DNA of 64,000 nucleotides from assembly GCA_029449235.1 (NCBI GenBank), contig JANATG010000015.1, forward strand, positions 1,054,001-1,118,000, written 5' to 3'. This DNA comes from Linnemannia schmuckeri. Lineage: Eukaryota; Mortierellomycota; Mortierellomycetes; Mortierellales; Mortierellaceae. The position numbers were made by a program, and so were the translations under genes. The notes under the pieces were generated by a model, which saw only the letters and a program-made list of their open reading frames with translations, did no database searches and had not been told where the DNA came from. Shown piece after piece: positions 22,998 to 35,658 of this stretch. The first letter of the stretch is position 1. Each line of letters starts with the position of its first letter.

Positions 22998-24074
22998 TGT
23001 GAATAAGATTGTGAGAAAGAAAGGTGTGAAGGGATGCAAACGGCCAGAGCGCGATCAACAAAAAAAAAAAAATGTTTTCTCTCGTCTTTGTGACCGCCTT
23101 CGAGAGAAAAAGGGATAGGGTCGCGTTCTGATCAGGGAGGGCTCAGTCGCGGATTGATCAACGAGGGACGCGGATCAACGATCATAATCTCTCTTCGCCC
23201 ATAAGAACTTGGGGACCTGCCTAGACAAAGCGCAACAAAACTAGCAAGTAGCTGCTCGTTGCTATGATCCCACGACCAAGAATTGGCCACACATTGCAAT
23301 AAACGAGGTGTGGTCGCAAAGTGCAACAATCAAAGAGGCCAAGGTAAAAAGAGGAGAGGGGGTCATTCTTTGTCACCTTCATTTGGAAGAATGTACAATC
23401 CATCCTAAATACCTCCAATATCCAATTCAAGGTTACCATGTTCAAAACACCAAACACGAAGAATGCCCTTGTAAAAGAGGCGAGCATGCAATACATATAT
23501 CTACAGCCGTTCTAGAATCAAAGACCACATATCTACGGCATTGAACGTTTGCGAGTGAGTGACATTAAAATGAAATCCACAGTTTGTGACCATGCCTCTT
23601 TGAACGTTCCACAGCTGCATATGATTTGATTTACGTTGCTGTTAAATGTGTGAGGAACAAAGAAGAGTCCGCGGTGGCGACAGTACTCATATTTTTATTT
23701 TTTTGCTTTACTTCTCTTTGTTTAGTGTTTTTTGTCTACTTGAAGTGTTTTACATAGGATTAGCACATTGGTCTCGCAAAACCAGCGACTAGGACGAGCA
23801 AGCGACGAAGGGCTATAAAAATTAGGTCCATGTCTCTTTCTTTGATCCTCGTCCTCAACTTTGCTTCCAACTTCTCTCCCACTTTCGCCTCCGTCACTCA
23901 CCCTCACCCTCACCTCCAGCCCTCTTCCTTTTGACCCACTTTCTTGAGCTACCACAGCATTCACGATCCCCTCCCTAGCTCTACATACTTAAAAAAAGCC
24001 TACTGCTGTTAGTACTCCTTCATACCTATCTTACCTCCATTTCAAGCCTTCTTCGCCCTGAACTACCAACAAAG
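22998..24074. promoter_or_regulatory. Divergent promoter region, pICln and F-box gene
   Basis: About 1.1 kb between divergent starts. A TATAAAA at 23814-23820 lies about 255 bases before the F-box ATG on the + strand and is followed by a CT-rich leader, so it is a plausible core promoter. No gene is seen in the rest. Confidence 0.5.
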
Positions 24075-26819
24075 ATGTCGATGAGAAAACTCCGAAACTC
24101 ATTCCAGCGACGCCTCCAAATTGATCGATTCGTCCTGGAGCAGGACAACCAAGCCGACTTGTCGCCCTTCCCCTCCCCTCTCAACAACCAAAACTGCTTC
24201 TCTGACTCAGCCATGGACCACGATCATCAAGTTCAAGCCTCGCACTTCCAGTCATCTGCGAATCTCACAGCCCGATCATCGCCTGCTGCTCACTCTGCCA
24301 TGACCTCCGACGAGGACAACAGCCTCTACTTCGAACGCTGCTTCTCACCCCTCGACCTGCCCCCGGACTTGCTGATCTACTTTATCAAGTTCCTGACCCC
24401 AGGCGATCTCTGGAAGCTCTGCCAGGTCTCGAAAACCATGCAGTCGGCCGTCATGGTCTTCATGTCCTGTTCTCAGCGCTTTGGGTTTGAAGCGATTCGG
24501 ATCCTGCGACAGGAACATGCTTGGACGGACAAGCAGCTTCTGAGGGTTCACCATGAGAAGCATTATGAAGATATGCGCGATCATTTCTGGATTACGTATA
24601 ATCAGCCCTTGAGAATGATCATTCCGCCGTTTCCTGAGGATGAGGAGCTTGAGGAGGAACATCAGACTCCAAGTGTTGATGAGGAAGAGGTTGAGAGCCA
24701 GGACGCCGGCACCGCTATTGACGAGGATGTACCCACTCAGCAGCAGCAGCAAATCCTTGTTGAGAGTGCTATGGCTGGCCAGATGCAATCCGACGACGTG
24801 GTGATTGAAGGGGTAATCAACACCAACACCAGCAACGGTTCGCAACCTCCACCACCCCCACCAGCACAAGCTCCTGCCACCCCAGTTACGCCTAGCCGTG
24901 GCATCATCCGTAGCCAGTACTGGGTCTCCCAAGCCAATATTTTGTTTGCCGCCGTCCTCGAGTCTTCCGAGGGCTTTCAATCCTCTTCTTCCCCCCAATG
25001 CGACCAAGAGATGGAAGGCCCCGAGATCGTGCTCCAGACCATGAGCCCTGCCACGACCGCTGCCGCCCTCGTCACCGCCATGGAGCGTGGGAATGATCCA
25101 GCTATGGGTGCCTTCTGGACCAACCAATACGAGACCACCAAGAACATTTCCTCCCAAGTCGCCAAGCTGGCCATGATCGATAACACAGGTCGTCTCCTCC
25201 CCGCAACCAAGGATCGGTTCTGGTCCATCGTTCAGTTGTTGTTTGACTCTAACCTGGTCGACCTTGCCTACCGTCGAGCCATCATCAACTGTGCGCGTTA
25301 TATGACGGCCAAGTTTGACTCTTGCTTTGCTTATGGGTTGCGCGTCAACGGGCGTGTGGTGCTGGATACCGATTACTATGATTACGAGCCAAGTGAGTAT
25401 TCGGTCAAGATTGGTCCTCACCTTGCGGTCGAGTCGGACCCCAAGTTGCCCCAAAGCCCGGATGCTCCTCTCGATTACCCACGCGACACCGAGGAATCGC
25501 GTACCATTGCTCCTCCCCGTCGACTGCAGAGTACTTTCCAGGTGATGCTTTGGCGTCGTTGTCTCACCGACATGGTTGGTCTTTACAACCAAATCCAGGA
25601 CCTTCATAACAACCCCGTCGCTATTAGCGCCTCCTCTTCAGGTCACGGTCTCAACAGCAAGAGCCAGGCGTTCTCCGAACAGGAGAACTTTCGTCATTGC
25701 CAGAAGGAAGCTATTGAGCAGCACCACCCCATCGGTCGTGGATTCAGGAAAATGATTCATCGGATCCGGTCTGTCTCCAAGAAACGCCGTTACACCAGCG
25801 GAGGAAATGGACGAGAGACGAGGACCTTCTCTGCTCATCTTAGCGCCTCCTCCTGGAGCCTTCCTACCTCATTTCCACCTGGACCGCTAACCTTCCCCTT
25901 TCATACTACTTCAGCATTCGCTTTTGGCGATGTCTCGCGCCAACAGGCTCAGCAACCCATCTCCCCATTTTGTTACATTAAACGCCAGAGCCCCTACCAA
26001 CAATGCCGCCGCCCCTCCAAGCTACCTGACCCAAACATCCTCGATGATTTCTTTCGAGTCAAGAAATCCGACCTCCACAGCTTCCAACAGTGCGTCCTCA
26101 GCGTAGAGCGAAGACAGATGCGGCGACGGGCCATGATGGAGGAGCGCATCAGACGCGAGACGCTGCTGAAGGAAGAGTTGCTTGGGCTGTGTCATATGGC
26201 CTGTGGGCTTTTTATGGTTCGGAATCAGCGTCAACCCGAGCAAGGTGGTCCACGAACGATCATGACTCTGTTGAGACAGGGCAGTCCTTGGAAGAAGGGA
26301 GTCTGGCGTGTGGGTGAGTGGCGCCACGCGCCTATTGACCTGGACCACGATTTGGACGAGACCGCAATGGCCCACCGCTACCACCTCGAACGCGACTACA
26401 ACCATCTCAAGACTATTATCGACACCCACCGCCGCTGGTCCTCTTACGATCATACCTTTTCCTCGTCCGCCTCATCGTTCCTTTCTTCTTTCTCTTCGCC
26501 TTCCTCTTCTTCATCATCGACATCATTCACTACCGAAACACCCGCATCACGACCACTCTACACCACCGACCGCGACAATACCGACGTGTTTAGCGCCAAC
26601 GAATACGCGGGCATCTCAGACCTCCTCGACATGCTCCCCCTCAATATCACAACAAAACAAGACGACATGATCGACCGCGGCACCTGGCAAAGCCTTTGTC
26701 TCGCAACAATCAAGTTCCTGATGAATGAAAATTTGGCCTGGGGTGGAAATGATCCCAACCATGAGTTGAGTAAACTCAAAGCTACCTTGCATGAAGATGC
26801 CTGGTATTACCATGAGTAA
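24075..26819 (+). CDS. Large intronless F-box protein
   Basis: Single open frame of 914 residues, unusual in this intron-rich window. The N-terminus is basic and disordered. An F-box is at about residues 90-130 (FSPLDLPPDLLIYFIKFLTP, then GDLWKLCQVSKTMQSAV), the module that binds Skp1 in SCF ubiquitin ligases. The rest has no recognised repeat such as WD40 or LRR. It alternates predicted helical blocks (LHSFQQCVLSVERRQMRRRA, HRYHLERDYNHLKTIIDTHR) with acidic and Ser-rich linkers. The substrate is unknown. The long antisense open frames here follow from codon bias and are not genes. Confidence 0.8.
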   Translation: MSMRKLRNSFQRRLQIDRFVLEQDNQADLSPFPSPLNNQNCFSDSAMDHDHQVQASHFQSSANLTARSSPAAHSAMTSDEDNSLYFERCFSPLDLPPDLLIYFIKFLTPGDLWKLCQVSKTMQSAVMVFMSCSQRFGFEAIRILRQEHAWTDKQLLRVHHEKHYEDMRDHFWITYNQPLRMIIPPFPEDEELEEEHQTPSVDEEEVESQDAGTAIDEDVPTQQQQQILVESAMAGQMQSDDVVIEGVINTNTSNGSQPPPPPPAQAPATPVTPSRGIIRSQYWVSQANILFAAVLESSEGFQSSSSPQCDQEMEGPEIVLQTMSPATTAAALVTAMERGNDPAMGAFWTNQYETTKNISSQVAKLAMIDNTGRLLPATKDRFWSIVQLLFDSNLVDLAYRRAIINCARYMTAKFDSCFAYGLRVNGRVVLDTDYYDYEPSEYSVKIGPHLAVESDPKLPQSPDAPLDYPRDTEESRTIAPPRRLQSTFQVMLWRRCLTDMVGLYNQIQDLHNNPVAISASSSGHGLNSKSQAFSEQENFRHCQKEAIEQHHPIGRGFRKMIHRIRSVSKKRRYTSGGNGRETRTFSAHLSASSWSLPTSFPPGPLTFPFHTTSAFAFGDVSRQQAQQPISPFCYIKRQSPYQQCRRPSKLPDPNILDDFFRVKKSDLHSFQQCVLSVERRQMRRRAMMEERIRRETLLKEELLGLCHMACGLFMVRNQRQPEQGGPRTIMTLLRQGSPWKKGVWRVGEWRHAPIDLDHDLDETAMAHRYHLERDYNHLKTIIDTHRRWSSYDHTFSSSASSFLSSFSSPSSSSSSTSFTTETPASRPLYTTDRDNTDVFSANEYAGISDLLDMLPLNITTKQDDMIDRGTWQSLCLATIKFLMNENLAWGGNDPNHELSKLKATLHEDAWYYHE

Positions 26820-28119
26820 TGCGTAGTTTGTGTTTACAGTAAAATAGTATATTTCTTTCATTCAGTACCATGTAGTAATTTAGTCTGTACCCCCCATTAC
26901 CGTATATTCATCCATTTCAATACAAAACAATCCAATCAATATGCGTGGAGGTACAAAAGTTGGACTCAGCCCACCCTCCCAGGTCGTCGCAATGCCAAGC
27001 TGATGGGAATAAAGGTGTTTTTCTTTGAATCATGCTTTCCAATTTCCTCACCTTCGTCTTTTTTTTCTTCCCACCCAGCCCATCATTCATAGTCAATTTC
27101 GATATACAGCAAGTACCCAGTGAGTGTCAAGACAATGGTCAGAAACGCCCTGTCACTAACAAGGTACTCTGGCTCTTAATCTCTCTCATTCTGTCACTCT
27201 CTCTCTTCACTTCGGCAAAAAGCGACAAAACGACGCATCCGATTATTTGTGTCTGAACAACCTAATTTCTTGCCTTTTTCTCTTTTTAGTACACAATGAT
27301 TGCATATCTCGTTCCATAACATCGCCCTCCACATGCACTTATTTTCCCTTTGCTGGGGGTACTCCTCTCGTTGGCCCCTGTTAATATATATATTTTTTTT
27401 GTATTAGTCAGGTATTAGCACGGAGAGCCATCCGAAGGGGTAATAAAGATCTTCAAACAAAAAGCTACGAAAACAAAATGAGTTTATTGAGATGGTTTGT
27501 TGGTAGAAATGATGTGAGTTTGTGTGTATTTACATGCACGCAACGATCAGCAGCCAAAGAAGTGTCGACAGCAAGTGAGTACACTTGACTCTTTCCTGAC
27601 CCATCCGAGTCGGTTACCTTTGCGCTCTCGCCGCTGTCTGTGAAGTAACCTATTCGTTTGGTCCTATGTTTTTTTCCCCTATCACCTAGCCACTGTTTTA
27701 TTCTTACTCTGGAGAAGAATCAAAACATACAACTGAACTGAATAGGAATATAAAGCAAAATGTGCTAGTTTTCCTACGCCTTTTTTTTTTTTTAACAGCA
27801 CAGTGAAAGACGCGTAATGTAGATTGAGTGAGGGTGAATGAGGTTGGAAGCTGGGAGAAACCAGAAAACAAAGATAAAAGGCGCTGTTACTCGTCCACTT
27901 ATCAAGTCTTTCTCTTTGTCCTTCTTTACTTCGACAGACAGACACGTACCAATACCCATACCCATTCATCCATAGTTCCACTCTCCCTTCCAAGCTCCAG
28001 CTCGCATCAGTTCGTCAACAATTGACCATATCACTCTCAAAAAAAAAATATATAGAAAATAGCCCTATCCCTTTACACAAACCCACCCACCCATACTTGT
28101 AGCAAGATAACAAGCTGTA
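26820..28119. other. Intergenic: F-box 3' flank and GATA-factor promoter
   Basis: 1.3 kb, AT-rich with short T runs (for example 27391-27400 and 27780-27792). I find no gene, tRNA or snRNA on either strand. The last 100 bases contain an A-run and a CCCACCCACCC stretch just before the GATA-factor ATG. Confidence 0.55.
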
Positions 28120-31100
28120 ATGCCTCTCTGCGAGCAACCCATCCTCGAAACCGGTGCAAGGCTTTTGCTCCTGCACCACGGTGACCCCGAGCTCGAGGAC
28201 AAGAACAGTGACAACCACGCCGATCTTCCTCCTGCTCCTGGACAACACCCGAATCATCAGCAGCAGGGTGATCCTCACCCAACTACTGCTAGTTGTCCTT
28301 CGGAGGTCACATCTGGGATCTATCAGGGGCTCGATGCCATTGAGCAGTTGGATGCCAACGGCGCTGGCGGCGACGGCGTCGATGAGCCTGTTCTTATCGC
28401 TAATAGCGGTGGTATTGGTATCGGTTCTGCTGTTCACCATGGCCATGCGGACGCTCATCCCAGCTATATCCACCAGCAGCAGCCTTTTCGTCACCATCAT
28501 CTCGCGGTCTTGAATGATAAGGGTTCTGTCGAGATGGAGTCTTCCTCTCCTGCTCCTTTAAATCTCTCTCCCCAGCCGGGTGATGAGGATACTACCGTTG
28601 CTCGTCCTGCTGCGTCTGCTGCTGGTGAGCATGAAGCTGCGCCTTGTTGTCAGTCGACTTCGTTGTCCTCGATGCCCCCATTGGCGTTGCCTTCGCCGTT
28701 CAAGGTCCTACCGGATGGCGATGATGCTGCTGTTGCCGGTGACGAGCCTTACATGTCATCATCGTCATCGACTATGCTAATGTCTCTGACTGCAGTCACT
28801 GCTTCGTCGTCGTCGTCGCATCCGCAGTCCAAGCCTGCTTCTCCACGAACAGACAGTCACCATCTTTGGCGCGCCTCGTCACCTTCGATTTCTTCGTCCC
28901 CGATGTTTAACGGTGATCTCCTTGCATCCACTGCTACCTTTACAGCTAGATCTCATCAGCGAGGGAACCCTGACGGTATCTTGGCCTCTGAGGATCGGTC
29001 CACCTTCTTGGCCACCAACTGGAGACAGGAGCACCAGCAGCAAGGATCTGGCTCGACGATGGAGCAGACCTGGACTCCCACTTCAACTATCACTAGTGGA
29101 ATTCCTCCTCTGCTATCTGACTGGGATGTAATGCCATCGTCGCCCTCGCGTTACGGTGATCGCCCTGGCAACAAGACTTCTTTCCCCACTACTTCTTATA
29201 ATGGCGCCCCGGTCTCCTTGGCTTCCTATGCTGCTATTAATACCACTGCAGCCGGATCTCCCTCATTCGGCGCCACCTGGCCATCTGATTCTGATTCTGG
29301 TTACAATCAGCCTTCGCTCTACCCTTCGTCTCCAATTCGACTCGATGACCCTGCGTCCCTGGCCGAGTATGCTCGTTATCCGTCTCACAATGGGGTTCCT
29401 TCTCTGCATGATACCATGCCTCAGTTATCTTCGTCTTCGTCTTCGGGAGGCTTTCATTCGTACTCTCACTCTGGCTACTACAGTGGACCTGAGTTCCGAT
29501 CTGCGTCTTACCCCTCGACAATGGACATGTATCAGTCCTCTCGATCCGGAGCAACAGTTCATAATCCGTTCTCGCCCTCAAAGTCTGGACCTGGACCATC
29601 TTTCTCGTATGGGTTTCCGGCGCCCATTCTCTCACCCTACGATCGAATGTCTTCCTCTTCTGTCCTGATGGGAGGATCTGACACCTTCACGCCGCCCACG
29701 GTTTCAAGCAACAGTCTGTACAATCCGACTTCAATGTCAGCTTTCTTACCACCATTTAACATGAGTAGCAATAACGGCGGACCTTCGACCGTACTCTACA
29801 ACAGTTCCAAGAACGCTTTACCTCGAGATCCGCTTTCTCACTCGCCATTCCAGGAGTATGCACCAGCTACGGGTGCGATGGGTCGAACAATGACCAAACA
29901 GGAGATGCAGGTTATGGATCCTGATCCTAAGTTCTGCCACAACTGCAAGACGACTGTTACTCCAAGCTGGAGGCGATGCCCTCAAGGCCGTATCCTCCTC
30001 TGCAACGCCTGTGGTCTCTAGTATGACAGCCTTCGTCTTTTTTCACTTCCTCTTTTCTGTGTAACCGTAGTTAACGCATTATTTTTGTTTGAGTTTTTGA
30101 GCTTGACATTCATCCCTTTCTCTCTCTTTTCCTTTTTTGTTTCTAGCCAAAAGCTGCATGGCAAGTCGCGTCCGTTCTTCAAGGCAAAGGACGGAACAAT
30201 CAAAATCCACAGGACCCTCCCAGAGCATGAGCCGTGCGCGCTTTGTAAAACGACTCAGACACCCGTCTGGAGAAAGGGTCCTGACAACTCGTCGATCTGC
30301 AACGGCTGCTCCTTGATTGCTCGACATGGCAAATCGTTGATCCTACTACCACCTTCCAACGATGTTTCTTCATCCAGTGATGCCGCAGCGTCTTCTTCAT
30401 CGGCTAGGATATTTTCGTCTTCGACGTTGGCGGCAACATCAGTGTCGTCCTATTGCAGCAACAGCAGCCACACCGTCAGCACTGGGAAGCGAGCACGCGC
30501 CAGGTCCGTGATTTCATTGGCACGATCCGAGTCTCCTTTCGACCAACACCATGATTCTCCGTCAAGCAGCCTTTCACCACCACACTCAGACTTGCTGTAC
30601 AATTCCAAATCCAAGTCGTCGTCGTCATCGAGTCGCAGAAGCTCTCACCAACGCCGCAACCGTCGTTCCACCGGTCAAGGCTCAACTACTACCGGCGCCT
30701 CTCTTCCCAGCAGCATCCATGCGACTGCGCTGTCGCGTATGTCGACAAAGACTCGACCTGCCAAGAAGAGGAAAACTTCTAGTTCTTCTTCCAGACGCGT
30801 GCATTACGAAAATGCTGCTACGGACGAAGCTTCCATTTCCACCCCGATGTCCATGATGGATCAATACACTTCTGGCGACAGGTCCTACTCTTTCTCCATT
30901 TGTGGATCTCAAGGATTTGATGCTGGCGGAAAGAACGAGTATGACATGCCTGGAGAGGCTGGCGGTCACGGCGGAGGCAGTGATGGAGGAAGGGAGATAG
31001 ACTATGATATGAGCGACTGGCGACAGCATCCTCAGCATGGGACTCCATCGCCCTTGTCTTTCTATCCCGACGAAACTGAGCCTTTCTTGCCTAGTCCTGA

Positions 31101-31719
31101 GGGCAGTCATGGTGGTCACAACGAAGGTACCGGAGGTACCCTTGGTCACCACCAGCGTCACCAACAGCAATATCAGAGTCAAGAAACGTCACGCTCAAAA
31201 TTGACACCTCACCTGTCGCGTTCGCACCCGTCGCAATCTCACCATGGTCATCAATGCCAGCAGCAGCAACATCAGCAGTACCAGTTCATCCGACAGCACC
31301 AGTACGACCGCCAGCCAGAGGGTCAGCGGTTCCATCCAACCCCACCATCGGATTTCTCGTACAGCCCTTCTGCCACTAGTGGTTTTCAGTCTGAAGCTAT
31401 CATTGGACCAGTCCCCATCGCTGTGTCTGTGACTACTGCCGGTCCTGGCGCCACTATTACGACTCAAGTGCCTCTCAGATTGTCGACTTCCTCGGCGATC
31501 CCGGGCGCTTTGAGCAAGCCGATGAAACCTTTGCCATCGCCGTACCAGGACGGGCCCGCCTCCACCATTGTTAACAACAAGCAGGAGGGGGCTGAGAAAG
31601 CTGAGGAGGAGGGTGGAAATGAAGATGAGGAAGCAACGGATGACGTGAGAAAGGGGGCTTCGATGACCAACACCGGAAGCGATCTGTCCTCGGCGGGGGA
31701 GTACGATTCCGATGAATGA
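28120..31719 (+). CDS. GATA-type transcription factor with two close zinc fingers
   Basis: Nuclear DNA-binding regulator of 1,157 residues, exons 28120-30020 and 30147-31719. The intron falls inside finger 1, and splicing restores CNACGLYQKLHGKSRP. Finger 1 is C606-x2-C609-x18-C628-x2-C631. Finger 2, C664-x2-C667-x17-C685-x2-C688 (CALCKTTQTPVWRKG), starts only 32 residues later. Both have the TPxWR core. Finger 2 lacks the CNACGL signature (CNGCSLIARHGK), so it may have weaker or different DNA contacts. Long Ser/Pro/Gln/His-rich disordered regions flank the fingers and the C-terminus is acidic. Nitrogen (AreA), iron (SreA/Fep1) or other roles cannot be told apart. The spacing is unlike iron repressors, whose fingers are far apart around a Cys-rich region. 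Confidence 0.88.
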
Positions 31720-32633
31720 GTGAGTGAGTAGATATGCTGTTCTGATTGCGTGACTAATGTCGCTCGTACATGTCGAGACTTTGACGGTCGAGTGGTGGCA
31801 GAACTCTGGTATCAATAGACTTCGCGAATGTATGGAATAAAAATATCAAGGTCAAGTGAAGAAAACTTGCGAGCCTGTGAAAGAGAGAAAGAGACATCAA
31901 TACAAAGTACAAACCAACAAAAAAAAAAATAGTAGACGACAGACGCGCCTTCGAAAGTAAGACGAGGAGAGTAATTGTTTTCTTTTTCTTTCGTTGATGA
32001 CGAACAACAAAGAGAGGGAGGCGCGCATGAGAGAGATTGAGAGAGAAAAGGAGGTGATAAAGAAGAGGGAGAGGGTAAGCTTTGTAGGCATTTTGGAATG
32101 AAAAAAAAACGCGTTCTCTCTATATTTTGCGCCAGAGATCTACCGAAACTTTGATGCGCATGGTGAAGAGCTAAATATCTAGTTGACGACTATTCTGTGC
32201 TTGATTCTAAATGGCGATGAAAGTGCTCTGCACAGTAAGACATAAGAGGTGCGCCAAATCATATCAAAGAAGGTACTAACAGGAAAACAAGTCAAGGGTG
32301 GATGGTATCTTGCCTATTTGTCTAATAGTGACAATACGTACTGGTAGTGGTCTGTGGTAGGCGGTTTTTGGTTGCGGATATGGCGCCGAAGCAACGTTGT
32401 CGGCTATTAGCTCGCGCTGGTTAATAGGAAAAATGAAAGGGAGAAGAAAAATGGATGAAAAAGACGAATACAAGAGGATGTGTTGAGAGAAAGGAGGGAG
32501 GAAAGTGGTAGCTGACGAAGAATGGGATGAGAGGAGAGGAAAGAATTGAAAAGGTTTGAGCAAGTGTGCGCGAAAAAGAAGAAATAATTATTCTTTGGCG
32601 CTGTTTGAGAGCATGATTTTTAAGTTCTCGCCA

Positions 32634-32665
<32 letters not shown>

Positions 32666-33283
32666 GGCACTTCGTACCCAGTTTCTGCTTCAGACCTTGA
32701 CAGACACGCACCTTCCATTTCATCTTTGCAAACCATTAGGAGACCAGCCTTAAAAAAGTCCACTGTCCGTACTCTATGGTGGTCCCAAGTGTTAAAACGC
32801 AAACCATCAAAACCTTCATTTTTTTGTTTCATTCAGATTTAGTGGCGTTTTTTTCAAGGCCAGGAACCAGTCAGTCTTTCAGTCGTATATATTTGTGCTC
32901 TGGTCTGAACCATCTCTTCATAACTCTCCGATCTGAAAGGTGCGATTGCAGGCATGAATTCGAATTCGAAACGAGAGGACAAAAAAGCCACAGGGATGCA
33001 ATATGACTGCTGTAGTCTCCTCGCAGTACATCGTGTCCCTTTTTTGGTCGAAATCAGAGGTCGTGCACAATGCCTGCCATTCATTTGGCTGCTCACATTC
33101 TCAGGCACATGCAGCAAGAAAAAAAGATCGAGAAAAGTTGAGCAGCAAACCAGAAAATAATGTCGGGTTGAAAAAAATCTATGCATATTTCGTTTATTCT
33201 TTGATGAATGGCGTAAGGAGGATGAGGAATGATGAGGGGAGATGTAATAGTGGATTAAAAAAGGTTGGGGAGTCAAGAAGTAT
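31720..33283. other. Intergenic between convergent genes
   Basis: 1.56 kb between the 3' ends of the GATA factor (+) and the phosphate carrier (-), long for convergent genes. It holds a 27-T run at 32639-32665, purine-rich stretches at about 31860-32090 and 32420-32560, and no frame with family resemblance. Confidence 0.55.
32639..32665. repeat. 27-base T run, intergenic
   Basis: Homopolymer in the convergent interval between the GATA factor and the phosphate carrier. Confidence 0.9.
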
Positions 33284-34776
33284 TTACTTCTTGGCGATCT
33301 CGGCACCGCCGGCAGCGCCCAAAGCCTTCTTGATGTCACCGTAAATGGCGAACTGGAAGGCGGTAAGGGTACCGACCATGACAATACGGGGACCCAAGCC
33401 CAAGAAGAGACCACGGACACCGAGCTCACCAGCGAGGCCGATGAGGCGGGAGGTGATCGAACCAGTGCCGGAGGACTTGTTGATCTTGGAGAGAAGGGTA
33501 TCGGCGGGCTGGGAGACAACGGCAGCGGTCATACCGGCGATCAAACCAGATCCCAAGTTGATGGTGGTCAAGGTAGAGCCAGCAAGGTTCTCCTTGGGGC
33601 CAGCAGCATCGAGGATGGCCTCAGAGACACGCTCGAAGACGACGAACTTGGCCATGGTGTAGGGGATCTGCTTGAGCAAGATGGGGCCGAATCCAGAGTA
33701 GAAACCGCGGATGAGACCGTCCTCCTTCAAGATGCGGGTGAAACCACCAACGAGACCGGTGGCGAAGGTGGGCTGGGAGACGAGACGAATACGGGTGGCC
33801 TCGAGGGGGCAGAGGGCAACATCGGCGAAGAACTCGGCGATACCGGACGAAACCAAGTAGATGGCAGTGCGGTTGTTCTGGGCGGTCTCCATGCCCAAGC
33901 TATCAATGAAGGTCTTCTTCCAGAATTCGTAACCTCCGAACTTGAAGGCTCCCTGCAAGAAGTAACCGGCGAAGGTGGGGCCGAATCCGGTCATGAGAGC
34001 GCCAGCACCCTCAGCCTTGATGACCTGACGGAAAGCAGCGCCCATACCCTAATGGTTTGCAATTAAGAATAAAGAAAAAGGGGTTAGTTATCCGTACCGG
34101 TCACAATCTGAAACAGGGCGACTCATCTAGAATTCCGTCCAGTGTTGACATGGGAGTATTGGGTCGGTCGCAAAAAAAGCTGTCGGAGAAGGGAGAGACG
34201 GAAAGAGAACACCCAAGTAGGTGAGAAAGAGAAAGTGGAGCTCTCGGGAACAACGAGGACGAGGTATTCGCTATCGTTGGAGCCATTGAGCTCCCATATT
34301 CTGCTTCTTTCACGTCTCCAGTTGATCCCGTCGGAAGGAAGGATCGGTTTGTTTTCTTTTTTTGCTTTGCTGTTTGCTGTTGTAGTGGGTCTCGGAAGAG
34401 TCGGGACGAGAAAAGTGAAAGAGTCCCACAGAGTTTATAAACTGCGATACCGTACCTTGTTGTAGACGGTGGGCTCGAGCTGGATGCGGGTCTTGACGAC
34501 ATCTGTCATGAAAGGGACACAAAACGAATGAAGGAGTATGAGTATTGAGGAATGAAAGAGTCGTTGGCGCACAGGGCATCCAAGGGACATATATTATATG
34601 TTGCCTTGTCATGATCAGATCAAAGAGGAATAATAAGAAGTAAAAGAGATCAACTTACCAACGGGGGTGAGGGCACCGTGGGTGACACCGCAGCAGATGG
34701 CACCGGCCAAGGCGAAGCGGGCGTAGAGGGAAGCGCCGGTGGGGGCAACAGCAGCCTGGGTCTGGATGGAGGACAT
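33284..34776 (-). CDS. MIR1: Mitochondrial phosphate carrier (Mir1/PiC type)
   Basis: Inner-membrane solute carrier that imports phosphate for ATP synthesis. Exons 34776-34659, 34502-34456 and 34048-33284 give 309 residues (yeast Mir1 has 311). Three tandem carrier repeats are seen: repeat 1 has DVVKTRIQLEP with the PxD/E-x2-K/R signature (TPVDVVKTR), repeat 2 has CPLEATRIRLVSQP, and repeat 3 has QPADTLLSKINKS. GFGPTFAGYFLQGAFKFGGYE is the phosphate-carrier hallmark, separating it from adenine-nucleotide or dicarboxylate carriers. Codons are strongly biased to C-ending forms, consistent with high expression. The start is the ATG at 34776, giving MSSIQTQAAV. Confidence 0.95.
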
Positions 34777-35658
34777 GATGAGATTAAGAAGGAGAGTGGG
34801 GAGGGTTGGTGAGGAAAGGAAGGAAAGAAGCAAAAAAAGGGACGGGCCACGCCATATATAGCACTTGAAATTTTTTTTTTATTTTTTTTGCTGCTACCCT
34901 CTGAAAGTCTGTCGGGAGAACCGGGGTCGCAATCAATAAAATGTGACGTTGTCCCGAAGGCAAGTCAATCATATCATCACGTGAGTAAACTAGCCTTTGC
35001 CTCCCCGCTCTCAGCTCATGGAGTGAATGATTGGCCTTGTTTTGGCAAGCCGCCCCTCTCTCGTTATCTTCAAGGCAAGATTGTTTGAAGGTGAGGAGAG
35101 AAAGAGGCGAATATTTTTTTGGGTGGATGAGAGGAAGAAAGTTCAGTAGAAGCAACCGGGTCCGGCAAATCGATCAACACGATATCAACACATGGCCGCT
35201 TGCCCAAAGAAAATTAATAGAAGAATGACATGACAGCGCGGAGGGGCCTCTACTTTTCATTATTGGCGAATTGTCCTTTCTGTCCTTTCTACACCTACAG
35301 AAACGGCAGTAACAGTAACAACGGAGACATGAAAGAAAATGTGAAGAAACCGATCCAATCCTGCAAGTTTGCCGTTGTAATATGGTCAAAGAAGAGACGT
35401 AAACATTGATCATGGCATTGATAATGACATCAGGATCCTCCTCTGCTTGCATATTCCTCTTCTCCCGGTAATGCTTTTTGGTCGAACATCCATCTCTTCT
35501 TTCTTTCCTTTTTACTTCACTCCACAACCCCACCGCCGTCTGCAAGCAAGAACCGTCCGCGTAGCCTCCTCTCCTCAAGCAAGAACAGACCATTTCGACT
35601 ACACAACCAGGACTCTCTTTTCACCCAACTACCACCAACACAGGACATAATAATTAAT
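34777..35658. promoter_or_regulatory. Divergent promoter region, phosphate carrier and small gene
   Basis: About 880 bases between divergent starts. It contains a broken T-rich tract at 34869-34890. A pyrimidine-rich leader (35450-35640) lies ahead of the small + strand gene. No further gene is recognised. Confidence 0.5.

Noticed and set aside
14016..24074. Gene cluster for ascorbate-analogue or mitochondrial assembly functions
   Set aside because: Neighbours of the lactone oxidase (TMEM135-like, COA8, pICln) have no shared pathway or promoter evidence.
24345..25607. 420-codon antisense frame opposite the F-box gene
   Set aside because: It mirrors a biased sense frame, has no family motif and no own leader; the F-box protein explains the region.
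32276..33240. Several 60-220 codon frames between the GATA factor and the phosphate carrier
   Set aside because: Composition follows purine/pyrimidine tracts or shadows the carrier; no motif, start context or splicing support.
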